From NCBI GenBank assembly GCA_030157865.1, contig JAOATY010000003.1, positions 1 to 64,000 of the forward strand: a stretch of 64,000 bases of DNA. The letters are read 5' to 3'. Positions 49,241 to 60,169 of this stretch are shown here, piece after piece; position 1 is the stretch's first letter; the number at the start of each line of letters is the position of its first letter. The notes beneath the pieces are model-generated. The model did no database searches and had not been told where the DNA came from. It worked only from the letters and a program-made list of their open reading frames with translations. A program made the translations under genes and the position numbers. The stretch is from Candidatus Nanopelagicales bacterium (GTDB taxonomy: Bacteria; Actinomycetota; Actinomycetes; S36-B12; UBA5976).

Positions 49241-50128
49241 TTAACCCTTCTGCTTACGTTCGGTGATTTCGCGTGCTGCAGCTAAATAAGCCACTGCCCC
49301 AGTTGATCCTGGGTCATAAGTCATTACAGATTGCCCAAATGACGGTGCTTCTGCGACATAAATCGATCTTGGGATTACGGTCTCCAGGACCTTTTTGCCA
49401 AAGTAGCCACGGACTTCCTCAACAACTGAAGCTGAAAGGTTGGTTGTGGAGTTATACATGGTTAGCAGGATGGTGCTGACTTCTAAGTCTGGGTTCAGGC
49501 GTTCTTTGGCGAATTCAATAGTGCGAAGTAATTGCTGCACGCCTTCAAGGGCATAAAACTCACACTGGATCGGAATCAATACTTCTTTAACCGCAGCCAA
49601 AGCGTTAATAGTCAGCATTCCTAGGCTTGGCGGGCAATCAATGAATACGTAGTCCATTTCGTGGTCCGCTAGGAAGTCAGCCAAAGCAGCTTTGAGCAGA
49701 AATGGCCGTTCCGCTTCGGCAACTGTGGAGATAAGTTCGATATCAGCGCCAGCTAGATCAAGGGTTGCCGGTAAAACCCATAGGGAATCAAAGCCTTCGG
49801 CAGCGCTCATCATGTCTGCAATAGCTTCGCCATCTAGCAAAACATCAAAGGAGCCGCTGGCATCCTCATAGTGGTCGATGCCAAAGGCAGTACTGGCGTT
49901 TCCTTGGGGATCAAGGTCGATTACTAGAACATTCAATCCAGCTAGTGCCATTGATGCGGCTAAGTTAACGGCCGAAGTTGTTTTACCTACGCCACCTTTT
50001 TGGTTGGCAATAGTAATGATTCGGGTTTGTTTTGGCTTTGCAAAAGTGCCTTTTAGTCCGCGTCGAACGTAGACTGCAGCCGCAGCAGCTGCTGCTAATG
50101 GTGTGTCTTCTTCATCGGCGTAAGCCAT
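49241..50128 (-). CDS. parA: Chromosome partitioning ATPase ParA/Soj
   Basis: IITIANQKGGVGKTTSAVNLAASMA, DLDPQGNASTAFG. Confidence 0.96.
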   Translation of the reverse strand: MAYADEEDTPLAAAAAAAVYVRRGLKGTFAKPKQTRIITIANQKGGVGKTTSAVNLAASMALAGLNVLVIDLDPQGNASTAFGIDHYEDASGSFDVLLDGEAIADMMSAAEGFDSLWVLPATLDLAGADIELISTVAEAERPFLLKAALADFLADHEMDYVFIDCPPSLGMLTINALAAVKEVLIPIQCEFYALEGVQQLLRTIEFAKERLNPDLEVSTILLTMYNSTTNLSASVVEEVRGYFGKKVLETVIPRSIYVAEAPSFGQSVMTYDPGSTGAVAYLAAAREITERKQKG

Positions 50129-50203
50129 TTTGCCAACCTAATTTCTTAACCCCAGTATTACTAACTTGAGTCTTAAGCGTAGGGCAAATACCTGACGCTG
50201 ATG

Positions 50204-50800
50204 TTAGGTGGTCACCCGAACAACTGTGGTCTGTGGATCAACCACACCTTCGCCACACATTACGATTTCTGCCTTGCGGCCCTTGAGGATATCGGCTGCT
50301 TCAGCAATTTCAGTTGCTGCAGAACTACCCTTCATTGCCAAAATCTGGCCACCTTTAGTTGTTAATGGCAGCGACCAGGTTAAAAGTTTTCCAAGTGGGG
50401 CAACAGCGCGAGCAGTAACAACTGGAGCGGAATGGCCTTTAAGTTCTTCAGCTCTACCGCGCATAACTGTTACTTGTTCAGTCATACCAAGGTCGGCGAC
50501 AACTTCTTTAAGGAATTCCGAGCGACGCATTAACGGCTCAATCAATCCAATTGTGATGTCTGGTCGAACAATTGCAAGCACTAGTCCTGGCAATCCAGCG
50601 CCACTACCAATGTCAAAAACTTTTGAGTTAGCAGGGATTAATTCTTCAACCACAGCACAGTTTGCAATGTGTCGATCCCAAATACGATCAACTTCACGCG
50701 GCCCTAAAAAGCCACGTTCTACACCTGCACCCGCTAGCCAATGTGCGAATCGGGCAAGGTTTTCCGCAGCATCTGGGTAAACCTCGGTGATCTCTTTCAC
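50204..50800 (-). CDS. rsmG: 16S rRNA (guanine(527)-N(7))-methyltransferase
   Basis: VFDIGSGAGLPGLVLAIVRPDI, LIEPLMRRSEFL. Confidence 0.95.
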   Translation of the reverse strand: MKEITEVYPDAAENLARFAHWLAGAGVERGFLGPREVDRIWDRHIANCAVVEELIPANSKVFDIGSGAGLPGLVLAIVRPDITIGLIEPLMRRSEFLKEVVADLGMTEQVTVMRGRAEELKGHSAPVVTARAVAPLGKLLTWSLPLTTKGGQILAMKGSSAATEIAEAADILKGRKAEIVMCGEGVVDPQTTVVRVTT

Positions 50801-50820
50801 TGAACTAGTCTTTCGATAAA

Positions 50821-50836
50821 TGTTTCACGTGAAACG
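50821..50836. promoter_or_regulatory. parS site between rsmG and jag
   Basis: TGTTTCACGTGAAACG, followed by a partial GTGAAAC repeat. Confidence 0.85.
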
Positions 50837-50841
50837 TGAAA

Positions 50842-51309
50842 CTAGGCTGGAAGTACCACAATTCGGCGCTTTGGTTCTTCGCCCTTAGAAACACTGGATG
50901 CGCCCGCTTCGCCAACTGCATCATGAACCACTTTGCGTTCGAAAGCATTCATTGGCTTAAGTTCAACTTCCTCGCCAGTCTCAGTTGCTTTTGCAGCAGC
51001 TTCTTTTGCAACCTCAATTAGCTTGGCCTTTACACCAGCGCGGTGGCCGGAGATGTCCAACATTAAGCGGGAGCGTTCCCCGGTTTCGCGAGTTACTGCA
51101 AGGCGGGTTAGTTCCTGAAGGGCATCAAGTACTTCACCTTTCTTGCCTACAAGCTGGGAAAGATCTGCACCAACAATGCTTACGGTCGCGCGATCGTTTT
51201 CAACATCCATGTCAATGTCGCCATCAAAGTCGGCGATGTCTAATAGACCTTCTAAGTAGTCAGCGGCGATTTCGCCTTCTTGTTCAAGTAGTGAGAGTTT
51301 TTCAGCCAT
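50842..51309 (-). CDS. jag: Jag/KhpB-like single-stranded nucleic acid binding R3H protein
   Basis: KH-like region and R3H (LKPMNAFERKVVHDAVGE). Confidence 0.93.
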   Translation of the reverse strand: MAEKLSLLEQEGEIAADYLEGLLDIADFDGDIDMDVENDRATVSIVGADLSQLVGKKGEVLDALQELTRLAVTRETGERSRLMLDISGHRAGVKAKLIEVAKEAAAKATETGEEVELKPMNAFERKVVHDAVGEAGASSVSKGEEPKRRIVVLPA

Positions 51310-51355
51310 TTGATTTGGCCTTTCTGTGTTGGAAATTTAGTTTGATTGGTTAGTT

Positions 51356-51371
51356 AGTTTCACGTGAAACT
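51356..51371. promoter_or_regulatory. parS site between jag and yidC
   Basis: AGTTTCACGTGAAACT perfect 16-bp palindrome. Confidence 0.85.
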
Positions 51372-52275
51372 AACTGCGCTTCTTTTTAGGCTTCTTTTTA
51401 GGCTGCTGTCGAGTTGCTTTTGCTTCTGGTGCAGGCTCAACTTCAGTTGTAGATTCAGGGTTTTTCTTAGATTTCTTTGCAGCTTTTCTAGCCTCTAATG
51501 CAGTGAACGCTGGAGTTCCTGGTTGTGGGCTATTTCGGATTACGTAGAACTGTTGTCCCATGGTCCAAAGGTTTGTGGTGAACCAGTAGAGCAAAACACC
51601 AACTGGAAAGTTAACGCCAGTGATGGCAAAAATGATTGGGAATACGTAAAGCAAAATCTTCTGTTGCTGCACCATCGGGTTGTCAGGCGCGGTGTTCTTT
51701 ACGATCAACTGGCGCTGAGTTAGGAATGAAGTCAGCGTCATCAAGATGATTAAAAGCAGTGTTACCCAGAAGGTTGCAGTTGGGTTTGCAGTCTCGGCGC
51801 GGTTCATGAAGGTTCCATAAATCGGAGCACCCAAAATAGTTGCGTTACGTGCAGACTCAACTAGTTCTTCAGTGAGAACGCCTTTTGGCTGACTCATTGC
51901 TATGCCCTGGAGTACAACAAAGAGGGCATAGAAAATTGGAGCTTGAGCCAAAATCGGTAAGCAGCTAGATAGCGGGTTGGTTCCGGTTTCCTTGTAGAGC
52001 TTCATTAGCTCTTGAGACTGACGCTCCCGGTCACCTTGGTACTTCTTTTGGATTTCTTTAACCTGCGGCTGAATGATCTGCAGGTTGCGCTGGCTTTTAA
52101 TCTGCTTAACGAAAAGCGGGATCAACAAGACTCGGATCAAGATAACGAGCATGACAATTGCCAGACCCCAAGCCCATCCGCTGTCTGGCTCGAAGGCCAT
52201 GGAGGTTAGCGAGTGAAAACTAACTAAAACCCAACTAACAAGAGTTTCTAGCCATACCAATGGATTAAGGCTCAT
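51370..52275 (-). CDS. yidC: Membrane protein insertase YidC
   Basis: LYKETGTNPLSSCLPILAQAPIFYALF; basic KKKPKKKRS tail. Confidence 0.96.
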   Translation of the reverse strand: MSLNPLVWLETLVSWVLVSFHSLTSMAFEPDSGWAWGLAIVMLVILIRVLLIPLFVKQIKSQRNLQIIQPQVKEIQKKYQGDRERQSQELMKLYKETGTNPLSSCLPILAQAPIFYALFVVLQGIAMSQPKGVLTEELVESARNATILGAPIYGTFMNRAETANPTATFWVTLLLIILMTLTSFLTQRQLIVKNTAPDNPMVQQQKILLYVFPIIFAITGVNFPVGVLLYWFTTNLWTMGQQFYVIRNSPQPGTPAFTALEARKAAKKSKKNPESTTEVEPAPEAKATRQQPKKKPKKKRS

Positions 52276-52610
52276 GCGCCAATAACCTGCCTATCGTTAT
52301 TAGTTGAAATTTCAATTACTTCTCGGTTGGTCCAAGTTCCTTTGGCTGGGATGTATTCGATCCCTCCGGTAGCCCAAGGATGACAACGTAAAACCCGCCA
52401 AGCTGCCAAGAGACTGCCTTTACCTGCGCCGTGAACCTTTACGGCTTCAAGACCGTAATGCGAGCAAGTTGGGTAATAGCGACAAACTTGGCCAATGCGA
52501 GGGCTCAACAAAATTTGGTAAGCACGAATTATTCCGACCAGGATTGCAACAAATAGTTTTCCGAAGGTCGCGGCCCAAAGCTTTCCAATGAAATTAAGTA
52601 CCTTTTTCAT
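52272..52610 (-). CDS. yidD: Membrane protein insertion efficiency factor YidD
   Basis: YQILLSPRIGQVCRYYPTCSHYGLEAV, RVLRCHPWATGG. Confidence 0.95.
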   Translation of the reverse strand: MKKVLNFIGKLWAATFGKLFVAILVGIIRAYQILLSPRIGQVCRYYPTCSHYGLEAVKVHGAGKGSLLAAWRVLRCHPWATGGIEYIPAKGTWTNREVIEISTNNDRQVIGA

Positions 52611-52942
52611 GGTTTTGCCACCTTGGAAAGGGCAAATTTAAGGTTTTCGGAAAGCTGAGAAAATGTTGCCTGGTTGGCGCCTGGCAGAGCCCTAACCACA
52701 ACATGCGATCCACTTGGGAAACTGCCAATTAATGGGGTGATTGCGTGGCGTAGCTGGCGGGTAACTTTATGGCGAACTACAGAGTTTCCAACGTTTTTTC
52801 CCACGGCAAAGGCTACTTTTGTCTGTTCGTTTGAACTTTGAGCCACGTGTAGAACCACCAATTTTGCTGAAAACCTTGTGCCTGATTTCATAACAGCTGA
52901 AATTTCCGAGGACTTACGCAACCTCGCCGAGGCGGGAAGCAT
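52607..52942 (-). CDS. rnpA: Ribonuclease P protein component
   Basis: RLRKSSEISAVMKSG, FAVGKNVGNSVVRHKVTRQLRHA. Confidence 0.94.
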   Translation of the reverse strand: MLPASARLRKSSEISAVMKSGTRFSAKLVVLHVAQSSNEQTKVAFAVGKNVGNSVVRHKVTRQLRHAITPLIGSFPSGSHVVVRALPGANQATFSQLSENLKFALSKVAKP

Positions 52943-52964
52943 TTACTTGGAGCCGAATGCCAGA

Positions 52965-53102
52965 TTAGGCGGAAAGCTTTGAGCGTCCCTTTGCGCGGCG
53001 TGAGGCAAGAATGCCACGACCGGCGCGAGTGCTCATGCGGTTACGGAAACCGTGCTTCTTTGCACGACGACGCTTATTTGGCTGGTAGGTGCGCTTTGAC
53101 AT
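52965..53102 (-). CDS. rpmH: 50S ribosomal protein L34
   Basis: [45 protein letters not shown]; true start at 53102. Confidence 0.97.
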   Translation of the reverse strand: MSKRTYQPNKRRRAKKHGFRNRMSTRAGRGILASRRAKGRSKLSA

Positions 53103-53372
53103 AGACACTCCATAAGGAAGTAGGGATGAGGCGATTGGCCATCGGACATTCACGAATTTTTAGCTTCGTGAACATTCGACGAAGTGCACATCGAACTCGG
53201 TATTAACTTCCTAAAGATACGGGTAGTTAATGGTTTCGGTCAAACTCAAAAACTTAATTGTTTTCCTGTGGAAAACAACTTGTCAGGCAGTATCCACAGG
53301 CCGTAGTCTGCATAGTCCGAGCCTGTGGAAATCAATCCTTCCCCACCTGCAAACTTGGACGCTAGGAGCAAC

Positions 53373-54818
53373 ATGGAAGATCTGGACCTAAATGAGGTTT
53401 GGGCTAGGACTTTAGAGTCTTTGTCGTCCGGAGCATTAACTCCACAGCAGCGTGCATTTGTAACACTTACTCGGCCACTTGGAATTGTTGGCGACACCGC
53501 GCTAGTTGCAGCGCCTAATGAATTCACAAAAGATGTTTTAGAAAGTCGGTTAAGTCCGATTGTTTGTGATGCTTTGTCGGCAACCCTAGGCCGCGAAATG
53601 CGACTTGCAGTTACCGTTGATGAATCCATCGCCCCAGATCTTGATGATGAGGCCACTGATGAGTTGGCTGACTCGACATACGCAGACATTGAATCGACTG
53701 GTTTACAGTCAGATCCAAATCCAGCTCTGCCACCTCAAGCTAGCCGCGGTCCAGCCCCGGCACCAAGAACCTCCGAAGAGGGAAGTCGACTAAATCCAAA
53801 ATATACTTTTGACACATTTGTGCCTGGTTCATCAAACCGTTTCGCACACGCAGCTGCTCGAGCAGTAGCAGAGCAACCGGCTAAGGCGTACAACCCGTTG
53901 TTCGTTTACGGTGAATCCGGTCTTGGTAAAACTCACTTGCTACACGCAATTGGTCATTACACCAGAACTCTTTATGCAGGCTCAAAAGTTCGTTATGTAA
54001 GTTCGGAAGAATTTACTAATGAATTTATTAACTCCATTCGTGATGACAAAGCAAAGGAATTCCAGCGCCGTTACAGGGATATTGACGTTTTGCTGGTTGA
54101 TGATATTCAGTTCCTTTCCGGAAAAGTTCAAACTCAAGAAGAGTTCTTTCACACGTTTAACACTTTGCATAATGCAAACAAACAAATTGTTGTGACATCA
54201 GATTTGCCGCCGAAACAACTTCAAGGTTTCGAAGACCGAATGAGTTCACGTTTCGAGTGGGGTTTGATCACAGATGTTCAGCCACCCGATCTAGAAACTC
54301 GTATTGCGATTTTGCGAAAGAAAAGTGCGCAAGAAAGATTAAGTGCACCGCCCGAAGTTTTGGAATTTATTGCATCAAAGATGTCAACTAACATCCGTGA
54401 ACTTGAGGGTGCCTTAATTCGAGTTACTGCGTTCGCCAGCTTGAACCGCGCGCCGGTTGATTTAGATTTGGCTGAAGTTGTTCTTAAGGATCTCGTGTCC
54501 GATGCGGCCGGTCCGGAAATTAGCGCGAGTTTGATTATGGCTCAAACCGCTAGTTACTTTGGTGTCACATTGGACGACTTAACAGGAGCTAGCCGATCTA
54601 GAGTTTTGGTGACCGCTCGCCAGATCGCTATGTATTTATGTCGTGAACTAACTGATTTGTCTTTGCCTAAAATTGGGCAGCAGTTTGGTGGGCGTGACCA
54701 TACAACCGTGATGCACGCCGACCGAAAAGTTCGTCAATTAATCGCAGAGCGCCGCAGTCTTTACAACCAGGTAAGTGACTTAACCGCTCGTATTAAGGCC
54801 CAAGCTCGAGGTTTGTAA
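53373..54818 (+). CDS. dnaA: Chromosomal replication initiator DnaA
   Basis: YTFDTFVPGSSNRFAHAAARAVAE, GESGLGKTHLLHAIG, GGRDHTTVMHA; ATG at 53373 with RBS ctaggagca. Confidence 0.96.
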   Translation: MEDLDLNEVWARTLESLSSGALTPQQRAFVTLTRPLGIVGDTALVAAPNEFTKDVLESRLSPIVCDALSATLGREMRLAVTVDESIAPDLDDEATDELADSTYADIESTGLQSDPNPALPPQASRGPAPAPRTSEEGSRLNPKYTFDTFVPGSSNRFAHAAARAVAEQPAKAYNPLFVYGESGLGKTHLLHAIGHYTRTLYAGSKVRYVSSEEFTNEFINSIRDDKAKEFQRRYRDIDVLLVDDIQFLSGKVQTQEEFFHTFNTLHNANKQIVVTSDLPPKQLQGFEDRMSSRFEWGLITDVQPPDLETRIAILRKKSAQERLSAPPEVLEFIASKMSTNIRELEGALIRVTAFASLNRAPVDLDLAEVVLKDLVSDAAGPEISASLIMAQTASYFGVTLDDLTGASRSRVLVTARQIAMYLCRELTDLSLPKIGQQFGGRDHTTVMHADRKVRQLIAERRSLYNQVSDLTARIKAQARGL

Positions 54819-55305
54819 CTTTAGTAACATCTGTCACTTCTATACACAGTGTGGATAACTATGGGGATATCTTTATTGGGAATTAAAGGGATTTAGGGCT
54901 TTTGTGGATTAAATCCGGTTAATTACTCACTTTTAAGATAAAACTTGTGGATAACTGTGGATAACTTAAGTTAGAGCTTTTTAATGTTGATAAGTCTGAA
55001 AGTTATCCACAGGAGAGATTTTATATTTTTGTTTATTTAAAGGGAATAAGTGGTTATCCACAGTATCCACAATGCCTACTACTGCTACTAAAGATATATT
55101 TCAAACCTTTGGTTTCACCAACTCTGTTGTTAACTCTGTGGAACTAGATAAATACCTGAAAAACAAGAGATTTTAAAAGACTTAAGATTTAGCAAACAGA
55201 TTGTTGTTCTTAGTTTTTTTATTGGAATAACTGTGGCTGAATTAGTCAGCCAGACATGGCACGATAAAGACTCTAGATATCGAGACACCAGAGGGTGAGT
55301 TGTAA
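54819..55305. other. oriC: Chromosomal origin of replication (oriC)
   Basis: dnaA-dnaN intergenic region with DnaA boxes at 54850-54858, 54946-54954, 54956-54964 (TGTGGATAA), 55003-55011 and 55054-55062 (TTATCCACA), near-box 55063-55071, and AT-rich stretches. Confidence 0.93.
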
Positions 55306-56433
55306 GTGAAGTTTCAAGTTGATCGCGACGTTATGGCCGATGCAGTCCTTTGGGCTTCTCGCACCCTACCTACAAAATCTACCCAACCTCTATTAACCGG
55401 TATGCACCTTGTTGCTGACGAATCTGGATTAACTCTTTCCGGCAGCGACGCCGATGTTAGCGCTCGCGCCAACTTAAAAGCTGACGTAATTGAAACCGGA
55501 ACTGTTTTAATCCCAGGACGTCTACTTGCTGACATCACCCGATCCCTACCTTCAGCAGTAATTGATTTTTCTATTGAAGGAAACCGCGCAAAAATTTCTT
55601 GCGGCCGTTCCTCTTTCACAATTCCAACCATGCCGGTAGCTGAATATCCACCGCTTCCAACCATGCCTGGATTAAGCGGAACCGTAACTGGAACAGATTT
55701 TGCTAACGCAATTTCTCAGGTTGCGATTGCTGCTTCCCGCGATGAAACTCTGCCAGCTTTCACTGGTGTGAAAATTGATGTTGAAGGCGCGGTAATCACA
55801 CTTGCTGCAACAGATAGATATCGGTTAGCGGTTCGTGAGTTGAATTGGTCACCAACTTCAACATCATTAAGTACTCACGCATTAGTACCAGCAAAGTTTT
55901 TATCTGACTCTTCCAAATCACTTTCACACAGCGACTCAATTTCTCTTGCTTTCGCAACCGGTAACGAAGGATTAATTGGTATCGAAGGTTCGGGTCGTCA
56001 AACTACAAGTCGCTTACTTGCAGCAGATTTTCCTAAGTACCAAACACTGCTTCCAACTGAATCAACAACCGTTGCGCAAATTAGCACGAGCGCATTAGTT
56101 GAATCCGTTAAGCGTGTTTCGTTAGTACTTGAACGCGAAGCACCAATCCGCGTTCATTTCGCGAACGGCGAAGCCGTAATAACTGGCGGCGGCGGCAGTG
56201 GCGAGCTTGCTGAAGCTAAAGAATTTATTGAATGCACATTAACTGGCGAAGAATTAACAATCGCTTTCAATCACCAATTCTTACTTGATGGACTAAGCGC
56301 AATTGATTCCGCAATTGCAGTGGTGTCGATGACAACCGCAATTCGCCCGGCAGTAATTTCTGGCGCGACAGACTTCGGCGCACAACCAGATGACAGCTTC
56401 AAATACTTGTTAATGCCAATTCGGCAACAGTAA
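55306..56433 (+). CDS. dnaN: DNA polymerase III subunit beta
   Basis: MKFQVDRDVMADAVLWASRTLPTKSTQPLLTGMHL; sliding clamp, C-terminal YLLMPIR. Confidence 0.96.
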   Translation: MKFQVDRDVMADAVLWASRTLPTKSTQPLLTGMHLVADESGLTLSGSDADVSARANLKADVIETGTVLIPGRLLADITRSLPSAVIDFSIEGNRAKISCGRSSFTIPTMPVAEYPPLPTMPGLSGTVTGTDFANAISQVAIAASRDETLPAFTGVKIDVEGAVITLAATDRYRLAVRELNWSPTSTSLSTHALVPAKFLSDSSKSLSHSDSISLAFATGNEGLIGIEGSGRQTTSRLLAADFPKYQTLLPTESTTVAQISTSALVESVKRVSLVLEREAPIRVHFANGEAVITGGGGSGELAEAKEFIECTLTGEELTIAFNHQFLLDGLSAIDSAIAVVSMTTAIRPAVISGATDFGAQPDDSFKYLLMPIRQQ

Positions 56434-56465
56434 ATAGCGAAAATAAATATCGGCAAACTTTAGTA

Positions 56466-57566
56466 ATGCAGATATCTAAACTTTCGCTACGCAATTTTCG
56501 TAACCACGAAAATTTAGACCTTTCTTTTTCGTCGGGCGCCACAACAATTGTTGGCCGCAACGGCCGTGGAAAAACCAACATTGTTGAAGCCGTTCACTAC
56601 TTGGCAACCCTTGGTAGCCATCGGGTTTCTCAGGACGCGCCCTTAATCCGTAACGGACAAAGCACAGCATCGGTGCTGGCAAATGTAGAGAAACATAAAC
56701 GCCAAGCTCAAGTTGAATTAATCATTAACTACCCAGGCACAAACAAAGTTTCGCTAAATGGAAATCCGTTAACTAGACCGCGCGACATTTTAGGTTTAGT
56801 CACCACCGTGATTTTTTCACCAGAAGATCTTGAGTTAGTAAAAGGCGAACCATCAGCACGACGAAAATTTATTGATGAGCTAAGTACGTTGTTAGCACCT
56901 AAATTTTCAAATACTCGAAGCGACTACGAGCGAACCCTAAAACAACGAAACACACTTTTAAAATCACTCGGGCGGAGAAGCCCTTCACCACAAGCGCGCG
57001 CGACATTAGATGCCTGGGATGAGCAACTAATCTCCTCTGGTTCCGAAATGATATTCACTCGGCTCGAGAACATTAAAAAGATTCAACCGCACGTTACTGA
57101 ATTTGGAACAACAATCAGCGGAGACACTGAACCACTTCATCTAAATTACTTAAATAGCTGGTTATCACCTGAAACAAAAGACATTAAAGAAATCGAAAAT
57201 CTTTTCCGCGCTGAATTAGAAAATCGAAACAAAGATGAAATCGATCGTGGTTTAACACTTGTTGGGCCGCATCGCGACGATTTAAATATTCAACTAAGTG
57301 ATATGCCGGCAAAAGGTTACGCCTCGCACGGACAGTCTTGGTCAATTGCAATCGCACTACGACTAGCTGCGTTTAAAACGTTGCGGGAACACGACGACGA
57401 TCCAATTTTAATTTTGGACGACGTTTTTGCCGAGCTAGATGAAAGACGACGTAATCGACTTATCTCAATAATTTCTGATGTAGAACAAACCTTGATTACC
57501 GCCGCAGTTCTAGAAGATATTCCAAAAGGATTGCCGAGCCACCAACTTTTGTTAGAAGATAACTAA
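56466..57566 (+). CDS. recF: DNA replication/repair protein RecF
   Basis: LSLRNFRNHENLDLSFSSGATTIVGRNGRGKTNIVEAVHYLA, LILDDVFAELDERRR. Confidence 0.95.
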   Translation: MQISKLSLRNFRNHENLDLSFSSGATTIVGRNGRGKTNIVEAVHYLATLGSHRVSQDAPLIRNGQSTASVLANVEKHKRQAQVELIINYPGTNKVSLNGNPLTRPRDILGLVTTVIFSPEDLELVKGEPSARRKFIDELSTLLAPKFSNTRSDYERTLKQRNTLLKSLGRRSPSPQARATLDAWDEQLISSGSEMIFTRLENIKKIQPHVTEFGTTISGDTEPLHLNYLNSWLSPETKDIKEIENLFRAELENRNKDEIDRGLTLVGPHRDDLNIQLSDMPAKGYASHGQSWSIAIALRLAAFKTLREHDDDPILILDDVFAELDERRRNRLISIISDVEQTLITAAVLEDIPKGLPSHQLLLEDN

Positions 57567-57570
57567 CATC

Positions 57571-58080
57571 GTGCTGGATAAACCACAACAAGAATTTTTG
57601 CGGTCCTTGCTTAGTAGAGCCAGGGTCCGCACCTCAACTGTGCCCAATCGCAAAAATCGAAATACTAATTTTTATGACGAACAAAGAAGTGGCGCCGGCC
57701 CAGACGAAAGGGATCCAGCGACACTTTCGGGATTAATCGACCGCTTGATAATCAGCAAAGGCTGGGACTTACAGGTTGCAACCGGACGACTTCATGGGCA
57801 ATGGGGCTTAATTGTCGGCCACGATGTAGCTAGTCACGTAAAAATCGAATCTTTTAATCTGGACCCAAGTGGTCAATCGGGGACCCTGGTCTTGCGAGCT
57901 GAATCGAGCGCTTGGGCCACCCAAATTCGCCTACTTTTGCCAACCATCTCCCAGCGCCTTGGCGAGGAAATAGGACAGGGTCGAATTAGCGAAATTAAGG
58001 TCCTCGGACCCACTGCGCCATCCTGGAAACACGGCCAAAGAAGTGTCCCTGGAAGGGGTCCAAGGGATACCTACGGGTAA
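57571..58080 (+). CDS. DUF721 (DciA-like) protein
   Basis: WDLQVATGRLHGQWGLIVGHDVASHVKIESF...LVLRAESSAWATQIRLLLPTISQRL. Confidence 0.88.
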   Translation: MLDKPQQEFLRSLLSRARVRTSTVPNRKNRNTNFYDEQRSGAGPDERDPATLSGLIDRLIISKGWDLQVATGRLHGQWGLIVGHDVASHVKIESFNLDPSGQSGTLVLRAESSAWATQIRLLLPTISQRLGEEIGQGRISEIKVLGPTAPSWKHGQRSVPGRGPRDTYG

Positions 58081-58201
58081 TACCCCGACTCCCAAAAAAT
58101 TCAATAAACAGATAGGATTAGGGGTACTAGCGCGCCTGAAAAACTCCCTATTTAGGGTCTGACATTCAGGAGCCAATAACGTACGACGGAAAGGCCCTAA
58201 C

Positions 58202-60169
58202 GTGACATATGACGGCAGTGCCATCCAGGTCCTAGAGGGCCTCGATGCAGTTAGAAAACGCCCAGGCATGTACATCGGTTCAACCGGTGAAAGAGGCCTC
58301 CACCACTTGGTCTACGAAGTCGTAGATAACTCTGTCGATGAAGCGCTAGCGGGGCATTGCACCCACATTGACGTAACAATTTTGGAAGATGGCGGCGTTC
58401 GCGTCGTTGATAACGGCCGCGGTATCCCAGTAGATATCGTTCCTTCAGAAGGAAAACCAGCTGTTGAAGTTGTACTTACAGTTCTGCACGCCGGCGGAAA
58501 GTTTGGCGGCGGCGGTTACGCAGTTTCCGGCGGTCTGCACGGCGTGGGCGTCTCGGTTGTAAACGCACTATCTACAAAGGTAGACGTCGAGGTTCGCCGT
58601 GAAGGATCTATTCACACTCAGTCATACAAGTACGGTGTCCCAGTTGCCCCACTTAAAAAAGGTGGCAAAACCGAAGTAACTGGAACCACAGTTACTTTCT
58701 GGGCAGACGGTGACATTTTTGAAACCACTACATATGATTTCGAAACTTTGTCTCGTCGTTTCCAAGAAATGGCATTTCTAAATCGCGGCCTAACACTTTC
58801 GTTAACTGACGAACGAATTTCCGCTGGTCCAGTAATCGACGAGGAAACCGGCGAACCAAAAATTGATGGCCCGCGCAGCGTCACTTACATGTACGAAGGC
58901 GGAATCGCAGATTTTGTTCGCCACCTAAATGCACGTAAGACACCAATCCATAACGACGTTGTCGAATTCTTCTCTGAAGACACAACCCGTGGCTTAAGTC
59001 TTGAAGTTGCTATGCAATGGAACAGCAGCTACACCGAATCGGTTTACTCATTCGCAAACACAATTAACACAATTGAAGGCGGTACTCACGAAGAAGGTTT
59101 CCGTACCGCTTTAACTTCGCTGGTAAATAAGTTTGCGCGTGAGTGGAGCATCCTGAAAGAAAAAGATACGAATCTTTCCGGCGAAGATGTTCGCGAAGGT
59201 TTAACTGCAATTGTTTCTATCAAACTTCACGAACCACAGTTCGAAGGTCAGACAAAAACCAAGCTTGGAAACACTGAAGCAAAAACCTTCGTACAAAAAG
59301 TTGTTAACGAAGAACTAGCAGCTTGGTTTGAAAAAAATCCTGCACAAGGTAAAGACATTGCTCGCAAATCTTTGCAAGCAGCAACTGCTCGTCTAGCTGC
59401 GCGTAAAGCTCGCGACTTAGCACGTAACCGTAAGGGCTTGCTAGGAAGCAGCAGCTTGCCTGGAAAGTTGAAGGATTGCTCCAGCAACGAACCAACTGAG
59501 TGTGAAGTATTTATCGTTGAAGGTGACTCGGCCGGCGGCTCTGCTGGTCAGGGTCGCGATCCACGCACTCAAGCTATTTTGCCGATCCGTGGAAAAATTC
59601 TTAACGTCGAAAAAACCAGAATCGATCGAGTACTTGCAAACACCGAAGTACAAGCAATCATCTCTGCATTTGGAACTGGTATCCAAGATGAATTTGATAT
59701 CAACAAGCTGCGCTATCACAAATTAGTTTTGATGGCGGATGCTGACGTTGATGGTCAACACATTCGTACTTTGCTTTTAACTTTCTTATTCCGTTACATG
59801 CGCCCACTTGTTGATGGTGGATTTGTTTACGTTGCACAGCCGCCGCTTTACAAAGTGAAGTGGTCACGTGAAGCACCAGGTTATGCATACTCAGACAAAC
59901 AGCGTGATCAAATTGTTGAAGCTGGACTTGCTGCTGGTAAGAAACTTCGCAACGAAGATATCCAGCGCTACAAAGGTCTTGGTGAAATGAATGCCGAAGA
60001 ACTTTGGGAAACCACAATGGATCCAGCAACTCGAGTCCTGTTGCAGGTTTCGGTGGACGATGCAGCGCAAGCTGATCAACTTTTCTCAACCCTTATGGGA
60101 GAAGACGTCGAAAGTCGACGCAACTTCATTCAACGCAATGCACATGACGTGCGGTTCTTGGACATCTAA
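58202..60169 (+). CDS. gyrB: DNA gyrase subunit B
   Basis: [69 protein letters not shown]. Confidence 0.97.
   Translation: MTYDGSAIQVLEGLDAVRKRPGMYIGSTGERGLHHLVYEVVDNSVDEALAGHCTHIDVTILEDGGVRVVDNGRGIPVDIVPSEGKPAVEVVLTVLHAGGKFGGGGYAVSGGLHGVGVSVVNALSTKVDVEVRREGSIHTQSYKYGVPVAPLKKGGKTEVTGTTVTFWADGDIFETTTYDFETLSRRFQEMAFLNRGLTLSLTDERISAGPVIDEETGEPKIDGPRSVTYMYEGGIADFVRHLNARKTPIHNDVVEFFSEDTTRGLSLEVAMQWNSSYTESVYSFANTINTIEGGTHEEGFRTALTSLVNKFAREWSILKEKDTNLSGEDVREGLTAIVSIKLHEPQFEGQTKTKLGNTEAKTFVQKVVNEELAAWFEKNPAQGKDIARKSLQAATARLAARKARDLARNRKGLLGSSSLPGKLKDCSSNEPTECEVFIVEGDSAGGSAGQGRDPRTQAILPIRGKILNVEKTRIDRVLANTEVQAIISAFGTGIQDEFDINKLRYHKLVLMADADVDGQHIRTLLLTFLFRYMRPLVDGGFVYVAQPPLYKVKWSREAPGYAYSDKQRDQIVEAGLAAGKKLRNEDIQRYKGLGEMNAEELWETTMDPATRVLLQVSVDDAAQADQLFSTLMGEDVESRRNFIQRNAHDVRFLDI

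Noticed and set aside
50208-50780. 190-aa ORF opposite rsmG
   Set aside because: Shadow ORF of a conserved gene; Ser/Pro-rich translation typical of antisense frames.
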